The notes: generated by a model not told the origin, from the letters alone. Numbered from the stretch's first letter, positions 10,338-19,770 are shown. The stretch is 64,000 nt of DNA from Azorinus chamasolen (GCA_963576725.1 OY755241.1:76317701-76381700); one strand, 5' to 3'. Made by a program: numbers and translations.

Positions 10338-11076
10338 TGGGCCCGTCACACCATGACGTTCTGGTCAGCGTTCTCTTGCGTTTGAGAAAACGTTGGTAGT
10401 CGCCCATGGTCGCTGGGATAGCGCCAGAAGAGCGTTGTGTGAACGCTTGTGAACGCGAGTGGACGTCGGTGATCGCCGGGAATCGGCTGAGAACGCTGGT
10501 CCAGAAAATGTTTTTTGAACATGCACAAAAGTTCTCACTGAGACCAGCGTTCTTCAACGTTTAATTTCAAACGCTGAAGAACGTTTAAGAACGTTAATGG
10601 AACGTTTTACTAACGTTAGATGAGCGTTCCACGCGTTCGGATATCGTTAGTCAGTCGTTACTCTAGCATTACTTGGTTGTTACTAATCGTTTGCTTTGCA
10701 TTCAACGACTCACTGGCGACCTGTCAACGACCGCTGAGCGGTCCCATAGCCCACGCAGCGTGTGAATAAAATCAAACAAACGTCAAAACGCTATTCTGTC
10801 GTTATTCACACGTTAGTCACACGCTCAACACGCTCGTCTAACGTTCACAAATCGTTCGTTGTGCGCCAGTGGCACGTCAGCACACGCTAATGGTTTTCAG
10901 GGATATCTTACTTGGCCGCCGTTACACGCTTCTCGCGCGTAAGACACGCGCTAGTCATGCGTTAGGTACACGTTTATCACACGCCAGATGTGTCATCCTC
11001 TTTCTAGAACGCTCAAAAATTGAACGATTGAATCGTTCAGAGAACGTTGACCAGAACGCCATGGTGTGACGGCCCC
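10338..11076. mobile_element. 739-bp MITE with GGGCCCGTCACACCATG ends and phased CpGs
   Basis: The termini, GGGCCCGTCACACCATGACG at the left and the reverse complement of GGGGCCGTCACACCATGGCG at the right, continue as inverted repeats for about 37 bp (GTTCTGGTCA.CGTTCTC). The interior is much richer in CpG than its surroundings. CpGs, mostly within CGTT, ACG or CGCT, recur about every 10-11 bp. There is no long open frame and no transposase motif. Target duplication and superfamily are not resolved. Confidence 0.75.
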
Positions 11077-11084
11077 TTTAGGTA

Positions 11085-11165
11085 AATACGCATGCACATA
11101 CGAACAAACACGCGCACACACTGACGTACATACGCACGCACGAACCCACGCATATATAAACGAAT
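11085..11165 (+). repeat. CA/ACGC-rich simple repeat
   Basis: Degenerate runs such as CACGCGCACACACTGACG and TACGCACGCACGAACC give a purine-pyrimidine alternating stretch. Low complexity; the short open frames here are incidental. Confidence 0.6.
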
Positions 11166-11194
11166 ATGTCCACATGTCCAGAAGAGTACCACTA

Positions 11195-11528
11195 CAGAGG
11201 CCTGTTCAGGAGCGCGGGCGCTTGATGAGCGCTTGCCCGAGCAAAAGTATCACTGCTGAACGCGATCGAGCGCCCTTTCTAAACATCAAGTAAATTTTTG
11301 ATCTGCGGTCGGGTTCTAGAGCATCAGTTTGTTAATTACGATTGTTGTCTTCCAGTCGGTTGCTTCTGTTACCGTGTTGGTAGCCATCTTGGAAACACAA
11401 GCGAATGTCAAAGCGATACACCTCGCGAGTAGGCTAGCTTGCGCTAGCTGGCACTAGGCGGGCGCCCTCGTTCAGAGTCCAAGCGCTCGAAGTGACATCG
11501 AGCGCCCACACTCCTGAACAGGCCTCAG
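11195..11528 (+). mobile_element. GC-rich MITE, family G, copy 1
   Basis: Inverted ends CAGAGGCCTGTTCAGGAGCG and CACTCCTGAACAGGCCTC bound about 333 bp, with subterminal GGCGCTTGATGAGCGCTTG. A second copy in the opposite orientation is at 46.20-46.53 kb, alike over most of its length. The CAG(A/G)GGCC-type ends resemble hAT elements, but an 8-bp target duplication is not evident. The interior contains GTAGCCATCTTGG, a YY1-like motif. Confidence 0.8.
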
Positions 11529-11556
11529 GTCTGTATCTCAAAATGTAATAGCAATC

Positions 11557-11818
11557 TATAGCTCGAATAATTTGACCTGTACTCTCACCTTTATGCAGAA
11601 TACATATATAATGAGAGAGATGACGCTGTATAAATAAAACTCCGCCGGAAAATCGTGAAGTCAATTCTCGCTGAAATTACGGGAGAGCGATAACCCGTGC
11701 ATATGTAAACCATGCAATCACGAGACTGTCCATGCATAGTTGCTTAGCGGGACACGCGCCGAGGATAACCCCGTGCAATGAAGTAGGTCAGGGTCCAGGT
11801 CAAATTGTTCGAGTTATA
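11557..11818. mobile_element. MITE family H, copy 1
   Basis: TATAGCTCGAATAATTTGAC at the left and TCAAATTGTTCGAGTTATA at the right are inverted ends, with CCAGG/CCTG next inside. A second copy, in the opposite orientation, is inserted in a family A element at 29.86-30.10 kb. Superfamily not assigned; TA duplication possible. Confidence 0.65.
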
Positions 11819-11965
11819 CCCAATACAATACTCTGTACACTGTACTATACACATGGAAGTCTAGACAAGGTAACTATATACATGCACGCAAACACACCCA
11901 TTTCTAGAAGACAAATACAGTATAAAATCTATTACAGTAAGATGCGACTGCTTACAGGATGAAGA

Positions 11966-12086
11966 TATGCATACAGCTCCTAGAGGAACTGGCTGCATGA
12001 CGTTCACCCTGCATTAAGGTACCACCTGTCTGTAAGATCGATTATGATACTTGTTTAGACTTCGAGCTGTCGAGGGCTTACTGTAA
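11966..12086. mobile_element. F MITE, right-half relic
   Basis: CATACAGCTCCTAGAGGAAC is a palindrome tip, followed by TTCACCCTGCATTAAGGTAC and CACCTGTCTGTAAGATCGAT. The right end is AGGGCTTACTGTA. The left half is gone. Confidence 0.55.
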
Positions 12087-12652
12087 TAAACAATACCAAA
12101 CAAGTTATTACTTAGGCTACTCACCGTATATTGATTCCATAATCCATGCGTACATCATATACCAAACTTAGCATTATCACTAGAAATATGTATACGTCAA
12201 TTGTTTGAAACGCTTAATATCCGTACGTGTATACGGTGATGTGTCTTTAATGCGGTCAACTTTCCAAGCAAATGACTCCACTGTATCCAGCTTGGGTATC
12301 CAGTGTGGATTTCCCCGGGGTGTTCATCTCGCGCGCGTCCCATGTAGATCAAGGTACACTAAATGTCTGCGCCGCATTTCTTACATTCTTGATGGGTTTG
12401 AATTTTATGTCACCTTATTTCTAAAACAAGACATGTTACAGTATGGTATTCTCCAGTTAATAAATGAATACAGTGTATCAAGTAGCTATTGCCAATCGTC
12501 GTTTCATACGATGTTTCAATCAATCTATCCCATGTTGGGTGCCAATTTCATAGGGTTTGTCATAAAAGGTCTGGTATAGATTTTATTCTAAGGGATCTGA
12601 AACAATGCAAAATACTTAAACAAAATGAATATTGGATTTTATTTATTTATTA
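12087..12652. other. unassigned sequence with a chance-length open frame
   Basis: An ATG-initiated frame of 109 codons runs 12250-12579. It has no recognisable domain, no evident splice context and a residue composition I cannot tell from chance. No transposon termini are seen in this stretch. Confidence 0.3.
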
Positions 12653-12856
12653 CATTAAAACCTCTCTATGTCGACCACTAAATTGTGTTTATTAATTGGT
12701 ATTTTGTGCAGGTGGTTGCTTAAAGCAAGGTGAAAGTATAACAGAACGCTCCTATAGGAGCGTTCTGTTTTACTTTCACCTTGCTTTAAGCATCCACCTG
12801 CGTTTAACACAAAATATTTGATGTATTTTAGTGGTCATTATAGAGAGGTTTTACTG
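12653..12856 (+). mobile_element. F1 MITE, full length, TA-flanked
   Basis: The left end CATTAAAACCTCTCTATG and right end CATAGAGAGG-type sequence closing in TTTTACTG are each flanked by TA. The interior is nearly one long palindrome: GCTTAAAGCAAGGTGAAAGT, the tip ACGCTCCTATAGGAGCGT, and ACTTTCACCTTGCTTTAAGC. A 204-bp element, the best F1 copy in the window. Confidence 0.9.
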
Positions 12857-13491
12857 TATCTGATTGTCGGAATCGACAGGCAGACAAACGTGCATGTATG
12901 GCGGTGCCTAGCATATTAACACACCCTACACACATCGTGCATAAACATTAACTGTAAAACAAGAATAATTATGGATGAAATGAAGATATAATTACCTCTG
13001 GGTAAAATGATAAATTTCCCCCAGATACAATGTATTTTATAAAAACTCTACCCAGTTTCTGAAACTGGATGCCGACTCGATGTATCGAAAAATACAAACG
13101 ACCCGCGATTCTCGTGCTTAGAGTTTGGTTTCAAAGTTAGTTGTTTTTTCCCTTTACCAAAACCACAATTTGTTAACTAATATTAATATGTAGTTACAGA
13201 AAGACATGTTTCAGTCTTGACTTATACATATTCATTTCTACGCTATGACAAACTTATTGATAGTTAAACAAAGCGCAAAAAGTACACGTAGATATGTATC
13301 TAAACCTGTATTTCATGAATATTTATGAAAGAAAAAAATGACATCATGGATATTAATTAGATTCACTTAAGTAGTCCCCTTTCGAGTAATGATTTGGACG
13401 TGTTAAACCTTTAAGTACTGCATGAGTATAATTATGTATGACAGACCCACCCATTATAAATACAAATTAACTAAATGAAGTTAGTAAAATA
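12857..13491. other. no recognisable gene
   Basis: AT-rich sequence. ATTTCATGAATATTTATGAA near 13311 recalls the family C spacer. No intact element and no convincing exon. Confidence 0.35.
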
Positions 13492-13953
13492 CAGCCAAAC
13501 CCCATTAAAGCGACTGTTCAGTTTGGTATAAATATAGGTATTGGGGACAGGTGACAGCTCCTTTAGGAAATTTCTGCACGACTATCACCCTGCATTGAGC
13601 AGCCCCTTGTCTAAAGGTATCTTAACCATTCTCTTGCTGACTTTTAAGAAACATTTCTCCTTTACCCATGTCCTGTCGTATAAATACATATATCTTCAAG
13701 TCATGCAAATATGCCTCTGTGCAATCACAGCTTTGGAGTGCACTGGTTGCAAAATCAACTTGTAAATAATGCAGACCCTGATTAGACAGCTCCTGCAATA
13801 TACCTGTCTGTAAATAGTGCAGACCCTGATGAGACAGTGCCTGCAGGAGCTGTCTCATCAGGGTCATCACTATTTACAGGTAGGTATATTGACGCGAACA
13901 GGAAGAGAACTGTTAATTCCTCTCCAGAATTCCTGCTTAGATGGGTTTTACTG
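13492..13953 (+). mobile_element. F MITE interrupted by a family D MITE
   Basis: CAGCCAAACCCCATTAAAGC after TA at the left and GCTTAGATGGGTTTTACTG before TA at the right are the two ends of one F element. They are separated by a family D insertion at 13622-13916. Palindrome arms CTGCACGACTATCACCCTGC lie left of the insertion. Confidence 0.75.
13622..13916 (+). mobile_element. family D MITE nested in an F element
   Basis: TTAACCATTCTCTTGCTGAC at the left and a worn AGGAAGAGAACTGTTAA at the right bound 295 bp inside an F element. The centre has a direct repeat of TGTAAATA.TGCAGACCCTG before the palindrome tip CCTGCAGG. It is younger than the F copy it splits. Confidence 0.75.
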
Positions 13954-13998
13954 TATACAACTACACAAAATAATATAGCATGAGATCTATGATATTCT

Positions 13999-14104
13999 AT
14001 AAGCAAATAGACACACTCTGATCAGACGGCTTTTTCATGAGCTGTCTCTTTAGGGTCTGCTCGGCGAAGATGTCAAGTGGTGTCCCTATCGCGTAAGGGG
14101 TTAA
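13999..14104. mobile_element. TTAA-family hairpin relic
   Basis: AGCAAATAGACACACTCTGA and GATCAGACGGC form a left arm, and GGGTCTGCTCGGCG the right arm. It ends CGCGTAAGGGGTTAA. The left terminus is lost. Confidence 0.5.
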
Positions 14105-14307
14105 ATCGATCGTTTAACTTATAACTAAAATCTGTGAACATCCACCAGACATGTAAAGCAGTGGGTGAAGAGACAACCGCGTCGAGGTTGTACAGAGCCG
14201 TGTAGTGGGTATCCTCGGTGGAACTGTAAACACTGAAGAGGCAGTCAAAAAGTCCAGAACCTTAAAGATCAGACCACAAATATCTAAAACAGTTCTTATG
14301 TGTATTA

Positions 14308-14496
14308 CAGTAGAACCTGTCTTAAGCGGCCATCAAAATGGTCTATTGATGAGCCTGTAAGACAGTAGGTAGCTTAATGCAGGTCAAGTTTCAGAAAGCT
14401 CTATATGGGCTTTCTGCATTACTCTTGCCCTGCATTAAACAACCACCTGGTTTTTAAGACCCCCGTGATCAATAAATGAATGACCGGTGAAGACAA
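14308..14496 (+). mobile_element. F2 MITE
   Basis: CAGTAGAACCTGTCTTAAGC opens the element after TA. The palindrome arms are AGCTTAATGCAGGTCAAG and ACTCTTGCCCTGCATTAAAC. The right end GACCGGTGAAGACAAC is diverged. A near-identical F2 with clean ends is at 54.92-55.11 kb. Confidence 0.75.
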
Positions 14497-14505
14497 CCAT
14501 TGTAA

Positions 14506-14802
14506 ACCCATACTATCTGCCAGTGTCTGCCGTGTTTGACACCTATCATACTGTCTGCAGTGTTTGACACCTATCAGACTACCTGTCAGTGTATGCAGTG
14601 TTTGACACCAATCAGACTACCTACCAGTGTATGCAGTGTTTGACACCTATCAGACTACCTGTCAGTGTCTACAGTGCTTGACACCTATCAGACTACCTAC
14701 CAGTTCCTGCAGTGTTTGACACCTATCAGACTACCTGTCAGTGTCTGCAGTGTTTGACACCTATTAGACTACCTGCCAGTGTCTGCAGTGTTTGACACTT
14801 GT
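14506..14802 (+). repeat. 38-bp minisatellite, about 7-8 units
   Basis: The unit is TATCAGACTACCTGTCAGTG followed by TCTGCAGTGTTTGACACC. Units differ at a few sites (TGTCAG versus TACCAG or TGCCAG). GTGTTTGACA resembles the tip side of the E' hairpin, so a transposon origin is possible. Confidence 0.85.
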
Positions 14803-15048
14803 GGAAATTTGTTCTCGTGGAAAAGGGTATAATTGCATTGAAAACAGTAAAGAATCAGATCAGCCTTTGGGGTCTGCACTGTTTAACATCCATCAGAATC
14901 TGTAGAAAGGTGTTATTTGTCTTTCCATACTGGCTTACACTTGACCGGATATATCATCATAGAGGTGCTGTGTAATCTGTATCTATACTATTTGCAATGC
15001 GATGAGACCATAAAATATATAACGTCAAATTATAACAACAGTTAACCC

Positions 15049-15116
15049 ATTCCCGCATACTGACGTCTCTGTAAAAGTCACTTTTTGAAACCATTCTGAT
15101 AAATAGAACACCGTGG
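15049..15116 (+). mobile_element. family B MITE left-end relic
   Basis: TTAACCCATTCCCGCATACT, CTGTAAAAGTCACTTTTTGA and AACCATTCTGATAAATAGA are the left side of family B. It stops inside the left palindrome arm and a 34-bp minisatellite follows. Confidence 0.65.
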
Positions 15117-15286
15117 ATCCAATACGTGGATAAACCTTTAGGCTGCTAGGCCCAACACGTGGATAAAATCTTTAGGCTGCTTGGCCCAACACGTGGATAA
15201 AACTTTAGGCTGCTTGGCTCAACACGTGGATAAAACCTTTAGGCTGCTAGGCCCAACACGTGGATAAAACCTTTAGGCTGCTTGGT
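15117..15286 (+). repeat. 34-bp minisatellite, 5 units
   Basis: The unit is CCCAACACGTGGATAAAACC followed by TTTAGGCTGCTTGG. TTTAGGCTGCT resembles the E' terminus (TTTAGCCTGCT), so the array may derive from that end. Each unit carries a CACGTG E-box palindrome. Confidence 0.85.
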
Positions 15287-15576
15287 GTACATTTCGTACA
15301 CTCAAAACATGTACATCACCACTTCCAAACACATCAGTGTTGATTTTGCCCTTAGGGATTAGTCAAAGGAAAGACTTGTTAGCCCTTAGCCTGTTAACCA
15401 AGACTTGATTAGCATTTGCAAACATCTAGGACCCAGATGAGACGCTGGGGATCCAAGCTGTTTGACACTCCGTCATTAGTTTTTCAAAAGCTTTTCAAAT
15501 CTGAACCGGTCAATATTGTACCACATCCTGATTGGAGCAGGCACTATTCTCTTTAATGCAAAGGGGTAAGGAATGA

Positions 15577-15810
15577 TTAACCCTTTACTTCGTATAAATG
15601 TGTTTCATGCATTTGCAAACAGAGTAGATCCAGCTATAGGAGCCGCCTGATCAGGGTATGCTCTGTTTTCTAATGGAATTGGAACGATCTGTTTCTTTAC
15701 TTTCTGAAATAACTACAATGCTCCACTTTCCATATTTCATTATGTTATATATATATAAAAAAAACACTAATTTGCCATTTGGAATAAACATACAACAGGG
15801 AAAGGGTTAA
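15577..15810 (+). mobile_element. TTAA family A MITE
   Basis: TTAACCCTTTACTTCGTATA to CAGGGAAAGGGTTAA, 234 bp. The centre is GCAAACAGAGTAGATCCAGC with a shortened left arm, the tip CTATAGGAGCC, and GCCTGATCAGGGTATGCTCT. The right spacer includes CTACAATGCTCCACTTTCCA and a TA-rich run. No protein. Confidence 0.85.
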
Positions 15811-15939
15811 CATGGGGACACTTATCCACGGCACGGTTATGTGTATACACCATACATGTACCTATCCTAAACTAGAAGAATTGTCGCTAGGGTTAAAGTT
15901 CAATTCATTCTCTAACAATCAGCACTGGCTGAATTTCGT

Positions 15940-16118
15940 GGAAAGGTGTGAAGTTTCGTGACATGTGTTCTGTCTATATTGCATTGGACACGACGAGATC
16001 ACGTGATAAGCATTGCGCGAATTCAAAACGTATTCTTGGCCATACAGATCGCATGTGTTGTAAAGATAGGAACAAAGATAGGAAACGGCGGACATAGCAT
16101 TACAGGAGAAACACCACC
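15940..16118 (+). promoter_or_regulatory. candidate promoter / 5' UTR, CpG-richer
   Basis: CpG is denser here than in neighbouring DNA (CACGACGAGATCACGTGATA, TTGCGCGAATT, GAAACGGCGGACAT), and a CACGTG E-box lies near 16001. No MITE termini are seen. It directly precedes a Kozak-context ATG. This is inference from composition and position; no TATA box or initiator was fixed. Confidence 0.3.
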
Positions 16119-16131
16119 ATGGGCCATTTGA
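16119..16131 (+). CDS. candidate first coding exon, partial (Met-Gly-His-Leu, then splice donor)
   Basis: ACCACCATGGG is a near-perfect Kozak context. After 13 coding nucleotides the sequence reads AGTAAGTGT, where GTAAGT is the consensus 5' splice site, so the exon would end in phase 1. Many animal genes start with such a tiny coding exon and a long first intron. The upstream stretch is CpG-richer and free of MITEs. I could not find the following exon, so the product is unknown. The alternative is chance, since both signals are short. Confidence 0.3.
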
Positions 16132-16226
16132 GTAAGTGTAAAATTGTTTGTGTTCGTTTCATGTTTTAGTACAGCCGTCCAGATGAGATGCGTAAATTAA
16201 AACATTTTCAAGAATAGCTTCTTTAT

Positions 16227-16312
16227 TTCTCCGCCAAACCCTTTGTTGTGACGCCTCTTGACTCGTCACACCACAGGGTTTGGTGCAGAGTGACGAGTTT
16301 AGTATTTGAGTA
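16227..16312. mobile_element. small palindromic MITE, family I
   Basis: TTCTCCGCCAAACCCTTTGT and CACAGGGTTTGGTGCAGAG are inverted ends around TGTGACG...CGTCACA. Other members lie at 23.63, 37.12, 49.06, 58.40 and 60.19 kb with the same CCAAACCCTAT.TTGTGAC arms. Length is only 60-100 bp. Confidence 0.7.
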
Positions 16313-16389
16313 CCCACCATTGCCTCTTGCTCTGAATGTTAAAATCAGTTTGGTTTTCTTATGTCTTATATTTGGCATAGATGATAAGA

Positions 16390-16516
16390 ACGGGCGGTTG
16401 CTTGATGCATAACTCCTATAGAAGCTTTCGTATAACTATCATCCTGCATTAAGCAAACACCTGCCTTCAAGACCCAGAATAAGACCTAATTGTAATGTAG
16501 ACATGATTTACTGTAT
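16390..16516. mobile_element. F MITE, right-part relic
   Basis: GGCGGTTGCTTGATGCATAA, the tip ACTCCTATAGAAGC, ATCATCCTGCATTAAGCAAA and an end of TGATTTACTGTA. The left terminus is not seen. Confidence 0.55.
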
Positions 16517-16791
16517 AATGGATGTTTTTCGCGCCTTTATTTGGTTTACCATTTGCCTATGTAATAATTGTGCCATATTTATAAAGTAGGATTAGCTGTT
16601 TGTAGATTAATGTTGTGTGTTCATATCGTTGGTCGGCTCTAAATGACCACCAGTGTCAATGGGACTAGTAAAACACCATTCATTCATTCATATTCTTGAG
16701 AGTAGTGATCCTTTCTCAGCCAAACATTTTCATTGGCTGCTAATGTTGTCCTTTACATCAGACTTTTGAAATATAAAGCTACAGTAAAACC

Positions 16792-16968
16792 TCTTTTAAC
16801 TGCCACTCTATTGTGTTAATTAGTTGGTATTTAGGGCAGGTGGCTGCTTAAAGCAAGGTGAACGTATAGGAGTGTTCTGTTTTATTTTCACCTTGCTTTA
16901 AGCAGTCGCCTGCATTAAACACTAAATAATTAATGTAGTTTAGTTACCATTATAGAGAGGTTTTACTG
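16792..16968 (+). mobile_element. F1 MITE with deleted palindrome arm, TA-flanked
   Basis: CAGTAAAACCTCTTTTAACT after TA and TATAGAGAGGTTTTACTG before TA. The left arm is GCTTAAAGCAAGGTGAACGT and the right TTTTCACCTTGCTTTAAGC. About 25 bp around the left side of the tip is missing compared with 12653-12856. Confidence 0.85.
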
Positions 16969-17107
16969 TATTGTGAAAAAAACAAACTCAAAAGTGATAG
17001 CTTGGTGAGCATTAATAATTATATATAGGCCGTTGCTTCATTCTGAAGGTCTTGGAGGACGATTTTAGAAAAATTGTTAAAAGGTTGCCAGTAGCCAGTA
17101 TTAACAA

Positions 17108-17109
<2 letters not shown>

Positions 17110-17197
<88 letters not shown>

Positions 17198-17199
17198 TC
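17110..17199 (+). repeat. CT/GA dinucleotide microsatellite
   Basis: More than 35 uninterrupted CT units followed by two short breaks. It creates open frames of Ser-Leu and Arg-Glu repeats that are not genes. Confidence 0.98.
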
Positions 17200-17338
17200 C
17201 TAATACATTTGTCTGCTATAGTTTCCCTCATTTCCTTTACAAGAGTGTAAAACAGTAGATATCCAGATGAGATATCATGGAATCTCATCTGGATGCAACT
17301 GCTTTTAAATATCTTGGATTGCCTGTGTGATGAAAGAT

Positions 17339-17771
17339 TTAACCCAGTCCCTCATAGGCTATTTTTAGATCCAGCCTCTTTGAATTAATCTACCGAAAAC
17401 GAGCATTAACCCTTTCCCTCATATAAACGTGCTTTCATGCATTTGTAAACAGAGTAGACCCAGATCAGACGGCTCCTAGCTAGAAGAGCCGTCTGATCAG
17501 GGTCTGCTCTGTTTGCTGATGGAATTTGATAGATCTATTTCCTTACTTTCTAAAATGGCTACAATGTTCCACCTTCCATTTTTCAATTTAACTACTTTGT
17601 TCATGAATATTCAACAGGTATGGATATTTGAAATAAATATAGAACAGGGAAAGGGTTAACTAGAGAAAAGGAAAAGTTTAGAATCTTGTTTATTTTTAAA
17701 ATCATTGTGATAAACAGAGGATTTGCATCTGCAGAGGCGTAGAAAGGCGTATTTATGGGGAAAAGGGTTAA
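17339..17771 (-). mobile_element. family B MITE, reverse, split by family A
   Basis: The left part TTAACCCAGTCCCTCATAGG to CTACCGAAAACGAGCATTAA resumes after the insertion at TTAACTAGAGAAAAGGAAAA and runs to GGCGTATTTATGG and GGGTTAA. Its palindrome (AAAATCATTGTGATAAACAG) has lost much of the second arm. The family A insertion occupies 17406-17659. Confidence 0.8.
17406..17659 (+). mobile_element. family A MITE nested in family B, TTAA duplicated
   Basis: Begins TTAACCCTTTCCCTCATATA and ends CAGGGAAAGGGTTAA, 254 bp. The hairpin is GCAAACAGAGTAGACCC-like with GATCAGACGGCTCC and AGCCGTCTGATCAGGGTC. Removing one TTAA and the element rebuilds family B (GAGCATTAACTAGAG). Confidence 0.9.
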
Positions 17772-18055
17772 AGACTTCGAATAAATACTGAAAAGGAGCA
17801 TTTAGTAATTTACCATAGAAAAGGAACATTTTAGAACTGCATAGTTTTGAAACCATTGTGATAGACTAAGAGCATTTGTCCCTATGGAGCAAATGCTTAT
17901 CACAATGGTTTTAGAAAGTAAAGAACAAGATCATTCAAATTCCATTAGCAAACAGAACAGGCCTGATAAGATGGTTCCTATAGGAGCCTTCTTATCTGGG
18001 TCTATTCTGCTTGCAAATTTGTGAAAACACATTTATATGAGGGAAAGGTTTAGAT
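17772..18055 (-). mobile_element. chimeric MITE: family B hairpin joined to family A
   Basis: The first part is reverse family B (GAATAAATACTGAAAAGGAG, then AACCATTGTGATAGACTAAG and the tip CCCTATGGAG). After TCACAATGGTTTTAGAAAGT it continues as reverse family A (CAAATTCCATTAGCAAACAG, hairpin, TTATATGAGGGAAAGG). The switch is at a stretch both families share (TTTTAGAAA). It has two hairpins in one unit. Confidence 0.7.
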
Positions 18056-18270
18056 CTATTCCTAATCCGTTGTACAAATAAAATTGGGTCCAATGCAGAG
18101 CAGTATTGTTCCTTTTTTTAAAAAGTTATATAACATCCGATTTTGATATAAACTATTTTGAAAGAGTTTGACCTCAGCCTGAACAGTAATTGTGGTTTAA
18201 CCCTTTGAGTGATGAAGTTTATCTCAACCTATTCAATATAAATCTTAGACTGATACTTTGCTAGAGTATT

Positions 18271-18524
18271 TTAACCCTTTTCTTCATAAATATACTTTTT
18301 CTAAGCCTTTGCAAACAGAGTATACCCAGATCATTCGGCTCCAATGGGAGCCATTTGATCAGGGTCTGCTCTGTTGCTTATGAAATAATTAAGATATGAA
18401 ATAATGATTCTACAGTTTCTTCTTTGGCAAATATTGTATGTGTTAATATGCCATCATAGAAATTAATCTAATTAATATTCATGTTTTCATTTCTTTCATG
18501 AATATCCATGGTGTAAAGGGTTAA
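18271..18524 (+). mobile_element. family C MITE
   Basis: TTAACCCTTTTCTTCATAAA to ATGGTGTAAAGGGTTAA. The hairpin is GCAAACAGAGTATACCCAGA, the tip GGCTCCAATGGGAGCC, and TTGATCAGGGTCTGCTCTG. The right spacer has GATTCTACAGTTTCTTC and TTAATATTCATG. Confidence 0.85.
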
Positions 18525-18675
18525 ATGACAAATGTATTTGCAAAGCTGCAACTGATACCATCCACCAGCAGGAAGTGTTTCTTACACAGACTGCAGCAAG
18601 ACAATACGACTTTTTTATTACTTTATTTTATGGTCTATTCAGTATAAAAAGATTGACTTTGCTTGAGGACTAGCT

Positions 18676-18896
18676 GTAACCCTTTACATCATAAATACAA
18701 AGAAAGTCGACAAATGAGATGGTTCCAATAGAAGCTGTCTGATCAGTGTCTACTCTGTTTGCTTATGATATGGTATAGAAATGATTCTACACTTTCTGCC
18801 ATGGCCAAAATTCCTGTGTCCATGTGCTATTATAACAATTAATCTATTCATGATGTCATTATTTCTTACATGAATATTCCTGGAGTAAATGGTTAA
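18676..18896 (+). mobile_element. family C MITE, left arm shortened
   Basis: GTAACCCTTTACATCATAAA at the left and CTGGAGTAAATGGTTAA at the right. The left palindrome arm is reduced (CAAATGAGATGGTTCC) while the right, GCTGTCTGATCAGTGTCTAC, is intact. The spacer is typical of C (GCCATGGCCAAAATTCC). Confidence 0.8.
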
Positions 18897-18984
18897 ATGA
18901 CAAACAGTTCAGACCCTGATCTCCCCAGGTACCCTCCTGTCTGTATCTACATTATTTACAAGTTCAATTGTTTCCCCCATTCAG

Positions 18985-19046
18985 ATGTCTAAAGAAAACT
19001 AGTCAAAAAGGTTGGATCTAAAAATAGCCTATAAGGGAATGGGTTA
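18985..19046 (+). mobile_element. family B right-end relic
   Basis: AAGAAAACTAGTCAAAAAGG, TTGGATCTAAAAATAGCC and TATAAGGGAATGGGTTAA are the right end of family B. The rest is missing. Confidence 0.65.
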
Positions 19047-19629
19047 AATCTTTTAGCCCTTCACCTCATGAACACTTATACTCCAATTCATGGCCTTAAA
19101 TATTTATTAGCTTAATTTTGATAATTGCCAATTATAACAAGGAATGTTTTGGCCATTTCAGAATCCGTAAAACCAGATCTACATGAAAAATGGATTATTT
19201 GGTCAAGGCAGAAACTAGAATCATAATCATCAGAGCAGACCCGTTATCAGATGACTCCTTTGTCTACACAGTAAAAGGTAAATCTATAGTAAATATCAAA
19301 TATTTTCTGTATTTCTCAGCCAGGCCCTATCTTGCTGGTAATTATTAGGAAAAAAGAAATTGAAGAAAACCCCACTTCAAAAATAATTTTAGCAGAAAAC
19401 ATTCTGTTTTGGAACCATGAGAATCAAATAAAGAATGTGTGCATTTTCAACAATATCCATTATGCCAGACAATTTAGCTTGTGTGTGTAAATACAATTGT
19501 CTTTCGCTAGCATTTCAGTTTGCAAAATGTGTTGCATGGTTAAAACAGTTTAGATTCTTACGACAATTTGAGTCACATGCATTTTATCTGGATCCAAACT
19601 GTTTCTAATTAATATGTCATCTTTTATTT
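19047..19629. other. no recognisable gene
   Basis: A possible worn TTAA end (TTAGCCCTTCACCTCATGAA) is at 19050. Otherwise no structure is seen. Confidence 0.3.
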
Positions 19630-19770
19630 ACAGTAAAACCCCTTATACTTGTGTAAGACCTTGGGATAGTCGAGGAGAGCTATGATGAAGTAGTGTTATA
19701 CTGACGTCGGACCTTGAGCTGGCCTATACTGATGAGCTACGATACAGTAGGCCTTTACTGGAGATGCCCT
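19630..19770. mobile_element. F MITE left-end relic
   Basis: ACAGTAAAACCCCTTATACT marks an F terminus at about 19631. The following sequence no longer shows the usual palindrome. ACAGTAGGCCTTTACTG at 19744 may be its eroded right end. Confidence 0.4.

Noticed and set aside
12205..12579. 124-codon frame
   Set aside because: It needs a TTG start (109 codons from ATG), has no domain I recognise, and one or two frames of this length are expected by chance in 64 kb of AT-rich DNA.
15117..15286. Cluster of CACGTG E-boxes as an enhancer
   Set aside because: The motif recurs only because it lies in a 34-bp tandem repeat; nothing shows regulatory use.
17019..17288. Frames of Arg-Glu and Ser-Leu repeats
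   Set aside because: Translations of the CT/GA microsatellite.
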